DNA of 5,643 bases from Lachnospiraceae bacterium (GTDB taxonomy: Bacteria > Bacillota > Clostridia > Lachnospirales > Lachnospiraceae), in contig JAILPU010000008.1 in the NCBI GenBank assembly GCA_024699395.1, positions 1-5,643 of the forward strand, in the 5' to 3' direction. Shown piece after piece: positions 1-5,643 of the stretch. Position numbers and translations under genes: made by a program. Every line of letters starts with the position of its first letter. Position 1 is the stretch's first letter. The notes under the pieces were generated by a model. It was not told the DNA's origin, did not search any database, and saw only the letters and a list, made by a program, of their open reading frames with translations.

Positions 1-1
1 A

Positions 2-754
2 CTACTGTCTTCATGCGGTGAGGTTATCACTGATACCAGTCCCGCCGAAAAACTGGATGGTATCAACAAGCTCTCCAATGGTGAAAGCAATATATTTAAG
101 TCCATAAAAAATGAGATCGACCCCGTTTTTATAGACGGAGACAAGGACCGGTTTGAGGAAGGTACTTTTAAGCATGAGGCTGCGACGTTTATAGATTCTA
201 TGAACGAGTTTGATTCCTATGCTATGAATTATCTTCTTGGGAATGCCTCTGTGAGCTCTTCTGATCAAATATACGAGGGTTTAGACATAGGAGACAGTCA
301 AACAACCGATGAGCCTCAAAAAGACGTTTTAAGGGCAAATGATGGCCCTTCTCGTATAAAGGTAAAACTGTTACGGGTTATCGACGGTGACACACTCTTG
401 GTTGACGAAGACGGAACAGAAAAGTATATCCGATTGATAGGCATTGATACCCCTGAATCAGTACACCCGGATGATTCAAGGAATACAGAAGAGGGAAAAA
501 GTGCTTCCGATCACACGAAAGCACTTCTCTTTGGTATTGAATATGTTTTTCTTGAAAAAGATGTTAAAGAACTTGATGCTTATGGAAGGACGCTGGCTTA
601 TGTATGGCTCAGTGAAGAATCCGGCAACATTCTTGATATGCTAAACATAAAAATAATAGATGACGGCTTTGCCGTTCCTATGCCAATAGAACCAAACATA
701 AAATACAAAAACACAATTCAGGGCATATACGAAAAGATTACTCCCACGAAATAG
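2..754 (+). CDS. Thermonuclease-like (SNase-fold) lipoprotein, 5' end outside window
   Basis: The frame is open from the window edge to the TAG at 752-754, so the gene is cut at its 5' end. The first visible residues are LLSSCGE. L-S-S-C fits a lipobox, with the lipidated Cys at 14-16, so the visible mature part would be 246 residues tethered outside the membrane. After about 110 residues of polar, low-complexity linker comes a staphylococcal nuclease domain, from about 353 to the end. Counting the Met at 200 as residue 1, the expected catalytic set is present: D64 (DGDT), R78, D83, T84, E86 (IRLIGIDTPE) and R130 (DAYGR). The spacing from D64 to these residues equals that of D21, R35, D40, E43 and R87 in the S. 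aureus enzyme. It should be a Ca2+-dependent phosphodiesterase acting on DNA or RNA outside the cell. The Met at 200 is probably not the start, because the domain linker and lipobox lie upstream in frame and no ribosome site precedes it. The family call is firm; the lipoprotein call depends on unseen upstream sequence. Confidence 0.88.
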   Translation, partial: LLSSCGEVITDTSPAEKLDGINKLSNGESNIFKSIKNEIDPVFIDGDKDRFEEGTFKHEAATFIDSMNEFDSYAMNYLLGNASVSSSDQIYEGLDIGDSQTTDEPQKDVLRANDGPSRIKVKLLRVIDGDTLLVDEDGTEKYIRLIGIDTPESVHPDDSRNTEEGKSASDHTKALLFGIEYVFLEKDVKELDAYGRTLAYVWLSEESGNILDMLNIKIIDDGFAVPMPIEPNIKYKNTIQGIYEKITPTK

Positions 755-787
755 TTCCAAGCAAAAAATCAAACAAATCGATAGAAA

Positions 788-822
788 GGACCCCCTTCGT
801 CATCGTACGAAGGTTCACGTCC
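788..822. other. Two-part stem-loop (possible structured RNA or 3' end of nuclease transcript)
   Basis: CCTTCGT (794-800) pairs with ACGAAGG (807-813) around the 6-nt loop CATCGT. Outside an asymmetric internal loop (2 nt against 5 nt), GGAC (788-791) pairs with GTCC (819-822). On the plus strand it lies 33 nt beyond the nuclease stop but has no T-run after it, so it is not a classical terminator for that gene. On the minus strand it is followed by a T-rich stretch, also without a clean T-run. It could protect the nuclease mRNA 3' end or belong to an unrecognised RNA. Confidence 0.35.
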
Positions 823-862
823 ATGCTTTGCTATTACCCAGTTTCGCCTCGTTCCTGTTATA

Positions 863-907
863 ACCTCAACTAATCGTCACAACGTCTGTTTATTAATCTG
901 TTGAGGT
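863..907. repeat. 8-bp inverted repeat with 29-nt loop
   Basis: ACCTCAAC at 863-870 is the reverse complement of GTTGAGGT at 900-907. The loop is AT-rich. It could be a protein-binding site or part of a folded RNA. With arms this short and a loop this long, chance is a real possibility. Confidence 0.3.
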
Positions 908-1139
908 ATGTTGATCTTCTATACCCATTTCTAATCTTCATTTTTCAAAGTCCTTGATTTTTTTCGATTAAGTAGCTTTTTCTATATCCAGCCAATGTTC
1001 TATTCGATTTCTTTCCAAAGACTTAGAACTTTTCCAAATAACTACATAAACATGTCACTTTTAGCGCCGGTCAAAAAGAAATACCACTCACAGCCCAAAA
1101 CGGGTACGATTGTTCTTTTGCAAAAAACTATAATATAAC

Positions 1140-1181
1140 AGAGGTCTAAAATGTACACAAATCATGGACATTTAGACCTCT
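1140..1181 (-). terminator. Stem-loop terminator downstream of the coupling-protein gene
   Basis: The arms at 1140-1154 (AGAGGTCTAAAATGT) and 1168-1181 (ACATTTAGACCTCT) pair over 14 bp with one bulged A, around a 13-nt loop. Read on the minus strand, the stem begins 40 nt after the coupling-protein stop. It is followed by GTTATATTATAGTTTTTT, which is U-rich though interrupted. Read on the plus strand it is followed by AATAACAAAC, with no U-run, so it should act mainly on leftward transcription. The imperfect U-tract keeps the intrinsic-terminator call below certain. Confidence 0.55.
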
Positions 1182-1221
1182 AATAACAAACTATTCTATC
1201 GATATATGAAAATGAGCAAAA

Positions 1222-3951
1222 TCAATGCTTGCAGCTTTTGAAAAGGTTATAAATATTGTTATCCTGAAGCTTATCTTCCTTGTTTTCTTCTAACTCAGGG
1301 TTCAAAACCGTAACCTGAGTAATGATCTTCTTTTCATCCTCCACAGGAATGATATTGTTATACGTAACCTTCAAAGCAACCGTATCTTCCTTTCTTTCCT
1401 CTTCATCAAAAATATTGTCGTTTGGCTTTACAAAGGCGTTTGGAGCGACTTTTTTCCAAAGTACATTCTTTCCGACTCTCTTAACAAATACCGAATCCTT
1501 TATAAATCTTACCTGACCAAGCTGTGCAGGAAGAACTCTTCCGTTATCGACAGTATAAACCGTAAGCTCCTGGAAATCCCTATTTCTAATGTCTGATGCT
1601 TCAAGATTATTAACCTGAGTAGGCGTTAGTCTTTCCGTTTCCGATGCTGAAGGGTTCGATGAAAAAATAGAGTTCGTTGTCTGGGACTTTTGAGCCATAT
1701 CAGCCATATATGTACCGGCCATATCGGAAAAAGTCTTTGTTTCGTCAGGCGACAATCGTCCGAACACAAACTGAGTACCGGCAGAGATAAATACATCCGT
1801 TAAGTACGAGGTCATCTGGTACTTTTCAAGCTGTGACAGTGTCTGCAGAGTAAGGACTGCAGCCACTTTATACTGCCTGTAAAGAGCTATTACATCATCA
1901 AAGAAAGGATGAACATACTGTGCGCACTCATCCACCCACAAGAAGTGAGGTGATCTGTTCTCCTGAGGGCGTCTCAAAACCGAAGCCCTGTGCAGAAGAA
2001 GGAAAAACAGCCCAAATGACGTCGAAGTACTCTGTGCAAGTTCTATACCGGTTGAAACCACTGTTATCTGGTTCTTTGAAAGAATCTTATCAAAGTCAAG
2101 GCGCTCTGATTCATTTGCAGACAGTTTTCTTTTAAATCTGGGATCCTGAAGAGTCTTGTTAACAAGGTTTCTAAGACCTCTTTCCTGATCAAACATCTTT
2201 GGAGCACCGGGGCCTATAAGCTCCTGCTTAACAAACAAAATACTCTGATAATACGGATTCTTTCTTGAAGCCTCATCTACATCGGCATTTATGCTTGAAA
2301 TCCCGGGATTGGAATTTTTTACGATGCTTCTGAAATCCACACCACCCTTATCAACACCAACGGTAGAGATTTGGATATTAATGCCAAATTCCTTTTCTAT
2401 TGCTTCGATATATGGCTTTAAGTTATCAAAATTAGAGATACACTCATGTATATCGTCTATGTATGCCTGCTCTCCTGCCATATTCTTGGCAAGCATAACT
2501 ATGGCTGCCACGTTAGTAGATACTGCCAGTGATATGTCCGTAAAGTATGTATCAGAATCCCCGTACATCTTGTTCGTTGCTATAAGCACATCCGAGAATA
2601 CCTGGGCAGCGTTTATTATCCTTATCACCCTCTCCTCTTCATCAAGCCCTAAAGGAATATAAAAGGGGTTAAGGGCAACCTCCCTGACGTTGTCATACTG
2701 TGAATATGTATGCGCAGGGTCTAAAACATTTACCATCATACTGTTTGCGGAAGCCATTCTGATTATGGCCTCTATCATTGAAGGGTTGGGCGCAACAACA
2801 GTCATTCCGCAATCAGGATATGTTTCGTACAGATTTCCTATAAGCTTTTTATTATCTTTAAAGATCTTTGCAGTTACTCCCACAGGCTTAATCAGAGACT
2901 CATCAAAATCCCTTAAAAGATTCTCATCGGTTATTTCACCTGCAAACCCATCTATCTTGGCCTTCTTTTCAAGGACAAGCTTTAACAAGCCTTCCTGCCT
3001 TTTTAAGCGGTTATCGTATTTTTTTGACATATCGGATGCAATGACGGTTAAAAAGATACTACTCGTTTTACCGGTTCCGGAGGGGCCGATGATAACACTC
3101 TGCAGGTACCTGTCCATCATCTTTATTCGTATTATCCCGCTTGTCTCAAGCTTTTCGATATCAACAATGTCATAGAGATTCTTCTTGTTCTTTCTGTTAT
3201 CAATAACATGAGTCCATTTAAAAGACGCTATCGCTCGCTTTGTAGAATCCGATTTAAGCGCAGGAAGTGCTACGTTGTATAAAACTATGCCTTCAAGTGT
3301 TACAAGCCCTAAAACGACCAGATAAGCTATAAATAAAGCCATTTTTTCGGTGAACACTCTTCCCGTCGGAAGTTTCACTACGTTTACCACCGCAATATTC
3401 CTAAAAAACGTAAACGTAGGCTGTGCTAAAAACAAAACGGCATTAACCATGCAAAGATAAAAGTAAACCTTTTTCCTGGAGTGATAACTCCAGAATCTTA
3501 ATTGTGTAGACCATGCCCATATGACCACCGGAATGATGACACTTGCAAGGATCAGGAAAAAATTATTGTAAAGAATCTTTTCCTTCAGGTACACAAAGCA
3601 GTACACATACCTTAAGAGCATAAACATAACAATCATTATGGTCATTATAAACATCACAAAAGAGCATACTTCATCTTTCGTGTATGGTATGCTCTTTAGT
3701 CTTTCCTTAAGGGATCTTTTTTCCGAATCCGTCATGTATGTCTTGATATAATCGTCACTTTCCTGTTCTTTAAACCTCGAAAAATCCGATTTATATTCAC
3801 TGTCGGAATGGTCCTTGTTCCCCGTAAATATTTCTTTTATCGTGTCCTTTAGGTCTTTTGCGCTCCCTTCAAACGCGTGACGCATCATCTGTCTTTCGAT
3901 ACGTCTTTTTTGCTTTTGGGCAGTCTTACCCTGATTATTTTTGTTACTCAT
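1222..3951 (-). CDS. VirD4/TraG-type conjugative coupling protein (T4CP ATPase)
   Basis: The product is a 909-residue membrane ATPase expected to sit at the inner face of the membrane and feed the relaxosome or substrate DNA into a type IV secretion channel. Residues 1-95 are polar and rich in charge. Four hydrophobic segments follow, at about 96-122, 129-147, 163-183 and 204-229. The Walker A motif is GPSGTGKT at 289-296 and Walker B is FLWVDEC at 670-676 (D674, E675). A family-typical TLQ motif (Q703) and a TraM-recognition-like segment at about 715-815 follow. Residues about 845-909 form an acidic tail. The protein is longer than typical T4CPs of roughly 550-700 residues, mainly through the N-terminus and an insert of about 60 residues after Walker A. 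The usual DPKGE segment reads APNPSM at 387-392. The ATG at 3951 has AGGGGA four bases upstream and no better in-frame start was seen. It lies downstream of parA and an RHH gene on the same strand. The family call is firm. The subfamily is not named, and it is distinct in sequence from FtsK-like TcpA as far as I can judge. Confidence 0.87.
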   Translation of the reverse strand: MSNKNNQGKTAQKQKRRIERQMMRHAFEGSAKDLKDTIKEIFTGNKDHSDSEYKSDFSRFKEQESDDYIKTYMTDSEKRSLKERLKSIPYTKDEVCSFVMFIMTIMIVMFMLLRYVYCFVYLKEKILYNNFFLILASVIIPVVIWAWSTQLRFWSYHSRKKVYFYLCMVNAVLFLAQPTFTFFRNIAVVNVVKLPTGRVFTEKMALFIAYLVVLGLVTLEGIVLYNVALPALKSDSTKRAIASFKWTHVIDNRKNKKNLYDIVDIEKLETSGIIRIKMMDRYLQSVIIGPSGTGKTSSIFLTVIASDMSKKYDNRLKRQEGLLKLVLEKKAKIDGFAGEITDENLLRDFDESLIKPVGVTAKIFKDNKKLIGNLYETYPDCGMTVVAPNPSMIEAIIRMASANSMMVNVLDPAHTYSQYDNVREVALNPFYIPLGLDEEERVIRIINAAQVFSDVLIATNKMYGDSDTYFTDISLAVSTNVAAIVMLAKNMAGEQAYIDDIHECISNFDNLKPYIEAIEKEFGINIQISTVGVDKGGVDFRSIVKNSNPGISSINADVDEASRKNPYYQSILFVKQELIGPGAPKMFDQERGLRNLVNKTLQDPRFKRKLSANESERLDFDKILSKNQITVVSTGIELAQSTSTSFGLFFLLLHRASVLRRPQENRSPHFLWVDECAQYVHPFFDDVIALYRQYKVAAVLTLQTLSQLEKYQMTSYLTDVFISAGTQFVFGRLSPDETKTFSDMAGTYMADMAQKSQTTNSIFSSNPSASETERLTPTQVNNLEASDIRNRDFQELTVYTVDNGRVLPAQLGQVRFIKDSVFVKRVGKNVLWKKVAPNAFVKPNDNIFDEEERKEDTVALKVTYNNIIPVEDEKKIITQVTVLNPELEENKEDKLQDNNIYNLFKSCKH
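3659..3697. repeat. Perfect 11-bp inverted repeat inside the coupling-protein gene
   Basis: AAAGAGCATAC (3659-3669) is the exact reverse complement of GTATGCTCTTT (3687-3697), with a 17-nt loop. In the mRNA this is a hairpin over codons for about residues 85-98, just before the first membrane segment. It is followed on the minus strand by TGTGATG rather than a long U-run. Possible roles are slowing translation before membrane insertion, a weak attenuator, or a DNA-binding site. It could also be a by-product of the codons used. Confidence 0.5.
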
Positions 3952-4085
3952 ACTTCCCCTATTTCTTAAACGCTCATATTGCCCTCTATCTTCCCCGTAG
4001 AAGGCTCTTTTGTTTTTTAGTGCTCGTTTACCCGTCTTTTATGTTTCTATGGCTTATTCGGGCAATTTCGCACCAAATCAAGCGC
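3952..4085 (-). other. Spacer upstream of the coupling-protein gene
   Basis: This 134-bp gap lies between the RHH gene and the coupling-protein gene. It is longer than the parA-RHH gap and could hold a separate promoter, but the best candidates are weak: TTGATT, 17 nt, AATAAG, and TTGCCC, 16 nt, CATAAA. The only in-frame ATG near the ribosome site closes after three codons. AGGGGA at 3955-3960 is the ribosome binding site of the coupling gene. No terminator is visible, so readthrough from parA remains likely. Confidence 0.5.
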
Positions 4086-4691
4086 CTATTTGTTTCTCTC
4101 CCTTATAAATTTATCAACGGCCAGTCTCACCAGATGTGATACCACTACCTTTCTGTGAGTCTTCCCGTATATCTTTTGTGTCTCCTCAAAAGCGATCCTG
4201 TTAAGTTCGAGCATTGTTTCAGGTTTTAAAAGGACATTAAGTCTTGACCAGTCAACGCCCTCTTCTCTTGAGCTAAAGATTATATTGATCAGCTCATCCT
4301 CTTCGCTTTCAAACTCAGTTAGATTTGATTCAAGAACCTCTTTATTTTCAACCTCGGGCAATTCTTGATTTACGGCCTCTTTTGTCTCCACAGGCTCTTC
4401 TTTAACAACTTCTTTAACGGCTTTTACTTCTTTTTCGATTTCCTTAGCCGATTCTTTTACTGTTTCTTTTTTTACTTCCTTTGCAGTTTCCTTCTTCTCC
4501 TCTTTTTTAACCGGAGCTTTCTTTTGTGTGTCTTTCTTTACAGTCTCTTTTTTTACTTCTTTTGTATCTTCGTTTTTCTTTGAAGCAGTTTCCTTTTTCA
4601 CTGTTTCAGTCTTTTTTTCTGCCAAAGGTTCCTCTGTTTTTTCAAAACCTGCCAGAGCCGAAAATGCGCTGAATGAACTGTTCTTTGCCAT
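4086..4691 (-). CDS. Lys/Glu-rich protein with C-terminal ribbon-helix-helix domain (ParB-like partner of ParA)
   Basis: The product has 201 residues from the ATG at 4691, which is preceded by AGGAGGAGG at a 6-nt spacing. A GTG at 4715 would add eight residues, but those codons are the Shine-Dalgarno itself, so I reject it. The start (MAKNSSFSAF, about 1-16) is hydrophobic and polar. Residues about 17-120 are a low-complexity, probably disordered or helical tail full of KKET, KEV and KEE units. KEVKKETVK occurs at 44-52 and again at 71-79. Residues about 148-198 look like a ribbon-helix-helix fold: a strand (RLNVLLKPE), a helix (about 159-175) and a second helix starting in KVVVSHLVRLAVDKFI. 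RHH proteins are the usual centromere-binding partners of type Ib ParA and often repress their own operon. The position directly after parA fits this. The domain is inferred from pattern, not alignment, and an accessory relaxosome protein is the main alternative. Confidence 0.7.
   Translation of the reverse strand: MAKNSSFSAFSALAGFEKTEEPLAEKKTETVKKETASKKNEDTKEVKKETVKKDTQKKAPVKKEEKKETAKEVKKETVKESAKEIEKEVKAVKEVVKEEPVETKEAVNQELPEVENKEVLESNLTEFESEEDELINIIFSSREEGVDWSRLNVLLKPETMLELNRIAFEETQKIYGKTHRKVVVSHLVRLAVDKFIRERNK
4456..4564. repeat. Duplicated 28-bp unit within the K/E-rich coding region
   Basis: Positions 4456-4483 and 4537-4564 match at 25 of 28 bases, offset by 81 bp or exactly 27 codons. 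Both encode KEVKKETVK. The offset keeps the frame, which suggests that the tail grew by in-frame tandem duplication and later drifted. Such tracts can vary in length between strains. Confidence 0.6.
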
Positions 4692-4696
4692 AATAA

Positions 4697-4706
4697 TCCT
4701 CCTCCT
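4697..4706 (-). promoter_or_regulatory. Ribosome binding site that fixes the RHH start and overlaps the parA stop
   Basis: The minus strand reads TAGGAGGAGGATTATTATG. The TAG is the parA stop (4707-4705), and its last two bases are part of the Shine-Dalgarno of the next gene. Ribosomes ending parA therefore stop on the site, which supports translational coupling and a fixed ratio of the two proteins. Confidence 0.8.
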
Positions 4707-5481
4707 ACTCTTCACCCTTAATGATCTTTAAAAGTTCCACTACCACGTTTATATAGTCCTGTGCCGCACCACACTTAGGTGCAAATTCATACAGGCTCTT
4801 TCCGGCAGCCTGTGCATTTTTTATTTCCTGACATCTTCTGACTGCTGTTTTAAAGCTTCTTAGCCCCATCATTTTTACCTTTTCAGGTAATCCTTCAAGC
4901 ACTTCTCTGTCAAGGTTTGTGTTAGGCATGTAATCCGTTAAAAGCGCTCCATATATTTCCAGATCCGGGTTAAGGCTTTCCTTTGCTTCCATGATGACTT
5001 TATTTAATCTTACTAGACCCTCTATCGAAAGTCTGTCAGCTCTTAGAGGAATGATAACTCCGTCTGCACATACCAAAGACGCACTCATGGCAAGTTCCAG
5101 TGAAGGCGGTGTATCGATTATTATAAAGTCATACATGTCTTTGACTTTATTGATCACTTTGGTCTTTAAGCACATATATCCACCGGGGCTGTGCATTAAT
5201 TGTGACTGGTCTTGACCGATCAGTTCATCGCCCGGGATTATGTCTCCCATAAACGTTGACTGAATTGCTTCTTTCGGATCCGTGTCGTTCATGAGTATGT
5301 CATGGATCGTGTACTCGTCTTTTGACTTTGCGTTATAAAGGCTTGTTGCATTGCACTGCTGGTCCATGTCTATCATTAAGACCTTGTACTTAATATTTCT
5401 TAGTACATCGGCTATATTTACTGCCGATGTCGTCTTCCCAATGCCGCCCTTATTGTTGGTTATAGCGATTGTTATTGCCAT
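4705..5481 (-). CDS. parA: ParA/Soj-family partition ATPase
   Basis: The 258-residue product has no N-terminal helix-turn-helix extension, which is the size and form of Soj or type Ib ParA. The deviant Walker A is NNKGGIGKTT (residues 9-18), with the signature Lys at 11 and the P-loop Lys at 16. Walker A' is VLMIDMDQQCN (34-44); the usual DPQGN reads DQQCN here. Walker B is FIIIDTPPS (119-127, D123). The C-terminal AAGKSLYEFAPKCGAAQDY segment is typical of the family. Such ATPases dimerise on ATP, bind DNA non-specifically and move cargo bound by a ParB-type partner, here probably the RHH protein encoded 13 bp downstream. The ATG at 5481 has AGGAGGG at 5488-5494 with 6-nt spacing. The function may be segregation of the element. 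Recruitment of transfer DNA to the coupling protein, as by VirC1, is an alternative suggested by the neighbours. Confidence 0.93.
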   Translation of the reverse strand: MAITIAITNNKGGIGKTTSAVNIADVLRNIKYKVLMIDMDQQCNATSLYNAKSKDEYTIHDILMNDTDPKEAIQSTFMGDIIPGDELIGQDQSQLMHSPGGYMCLKTKVINKVKDMYDFIIIDTPPSLELAMSASLVCADGVIIPLRADRLSIEGLVRLNKVIMEAKESLNPDLEIYGALLTDYMPNTNLDREVLEGLPEKVKMMGLRSFKTAVRRCQEIKNAQAAGKSLYEFAPKCGAAQDYINVVVELLKIIKGEE

Positions 5482-5538
5482 TTTGTGCCCTCCTAAGTCG
5501 CTAGTTTTCTTGCTTTTTATTGATTTAGCTATTTATTT

Positions 5539-5569
5539 ATCATAGCTTTATGTTCCCATGTGTTTATGT
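5539..5569 (-). promoter_or_regulatory. Candidate parA promoter and operator: three ATGT octads next to a TATGAT box
   Basis: On the plus strand CTTTATGT, TCCCATGT and GTTTATGT lie end to end at 5546-5553, 5554-5561 and 5562-5569, a strict 8-bp period of ATGT. On the minus strand TATGAT at 5544-5539 could be a -10 box, with no good -35; the octads fill the spacer and -35 position. RHH regulators commonly bind short tandem repeats of 7-8 bp, so this may be where the RHH protein represses its own operon. A 6-bp inverted repeat (AGCTAT/ATAGCT, 5527-5532 and 5542-5547) overlaps the box. The assignment is inferred. Confidence 0.4.
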
Positions 5570-5643
5570 GCAAATGCGAAAATATGTAAATATTATTTTT
5601 GTATTTTATTCTTGTATGTTTTTACACAAATATTCTTATGTGC
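5570..5643. other. AT-rich region upstream of parA with scattered ATGT motifs
   Basis: Further ATGT motifs occur at 5584, 5616 and 5638; the 5584-5616 step is 32 bp, a multiple of eight. TTATGTGC occurs at 5564-5571 and again at 5636-5643. The stretch may continue a centromere-like or iteron array beyond the window, but in DNA this AT-rich such short words arise easily. No gene is seen. Confidence 0.3.

Larger units (their letters stand above)
777..1203. repeat. 10-bp inverted repeat bounding the gene-free block
   Basis: ATCGATAGAA at 777-786 is the exact reverse complement of TTCTATCGAT at 1194-1203. The two copies enclose nearly all of the gene-free region, a 427-bp unit. The match does not extend outward or inward, and I see no target-site duplication in the flanks (AAACAA on the left, ATATGA on the right). 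The pair could be the ends of a small non-autonomous element, or chance in AT-rich DNA. Confidence 0.35.
755..1221. other. Gene-free region between convergent genes
   Basis: This 467-bp stretch separates the 3' ends of the nuclease gene and the coupling-protein gene. The minus strand has stops in all three frames throughout and shows no recognisable protein remnant, and I found no plus-strand frame with a ribosome site. It holds several inverted repeats, listed separately, and is more structured than a plain spacer between two convergent genes. I recognise no tRNA, riboswitch or known RNA family in it. Confidence 0.7.

Noticed and set aside
11..268. 85-residue minus-strand open frame under the nuclease linker
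   Set aside because: It is antisense to the nuclease lipoprotein, which reads continuously through this region, and has no supporting signal.
788..822. Group II intron domain V
   Set aside because: It lacks the GAAA-type tetraloop, the catalytic AGC/CGC triad and the two-base bulge, and no reverse transcriptase is nearby.
1049..1074. Minus-strand promoter with TTGACC at 1074-1069
   Set aside because: No good -10 box lies at 16-18 nt and the downstream region has no gene.
1110..1134. Plus-strand promoter: TATAAT at 1129-1134 with TTGTTC at 1110-1115
   Set aside because: The spacer is only 13 nt and no gene or clear RNA follows; AT-rich DNA gives such boxes often.
2690..3175. 161-residue plus-strand open frame
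   Set aside because: It lies wholly inside the coupling-protein ATPase domain on the opposite strand and matches no recognisable family.
3978..4066. Inverted repeat ATTGCCC / GGGCAAT in the spacer before the coupling gene
   Set aside because: The arms are 7 bp with a 75-nt loop; a match like this is expected by chance about every second time in a spacer of this size.
3858..4139. 93-residue plus-strand open frame across the coupling-gene start
   Set aside because: It overlaps two real genes on the other strand, has no ribosome site and a composition typical of a shadow frame.
4689..4715. GTG start for the RHH gene at 4715, giving an extra MKSRRRII
   Set aside because: Those codons are the Shine-Dalgarno AGGAGGAGG of the ATG at 4691 and no ribosome site precedes the GTG.

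Overview
The window looks like part of a conjugative or mobilisable element (plasmid or integrative conjugative element) from a low-to-moderate GC Gram-positive bacterium. Evidence: strong AGGAGG-type ribosome binding sites, AT-rich intergenic DNA, a ParA/ribbon-helix-helix pair next to a type IV coupling protein, and a lipoprotein-type nuclease. A clostridial host such as a Lachnospiraceae member fits, but that is a guess from style and not from a diagnostic gene.

Layout from left to right. Positions 2-754 (+) hold the 3' part of a staphylococcal-nuclease-like protein; its reading frame runs off the left edge, and the first visible residues form a lipobox, so it is probably a surface lipoprotein. 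Positions 755-1221 contain no credible gene. This block carries a hairpin at 788-822, an 8-bp inverted repeat at 863-907, a long stem-loop at 1140-1181 (the likely terminator of the leftward genes) and a 10-bp inverted repeat at its two ends (777-786 and 1194-1203). Positions 1222-3951 (-) encode a 909-residue VirD4/TraG-like coupling ATPase. After a 134-bp gap, 4086-4691 (-) encode a Lys/Glu-rich protein ending in a predicted ribbon-helix-helix DNA-binding domain. Positions 4705-5481 (-) encode a ParA/Soj ATPase. The right edge (5482-5643) is the AT-rich upstream region of parA, with short repeats at an 8-bp period that may be a binding site.

The three leftward genes read parA, RHH protein, coupling protein. 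parA and the RHH gene look translationally coupled: the ribosome binding site of the second overlaps the stop codon of the first. The simplest reading is a type Ib-like partition pair linked to conjugation. A more interesting alternative is that the ParA and RHH protein bring the element's DNA to the coupling protein at the membrane, as VirC1 (ParA-like) and VirC2 (RHH fold) do for VirD4 in Agrobacterium. The nuclease gene converges on this unit and is probably a separate surface or secreted function.
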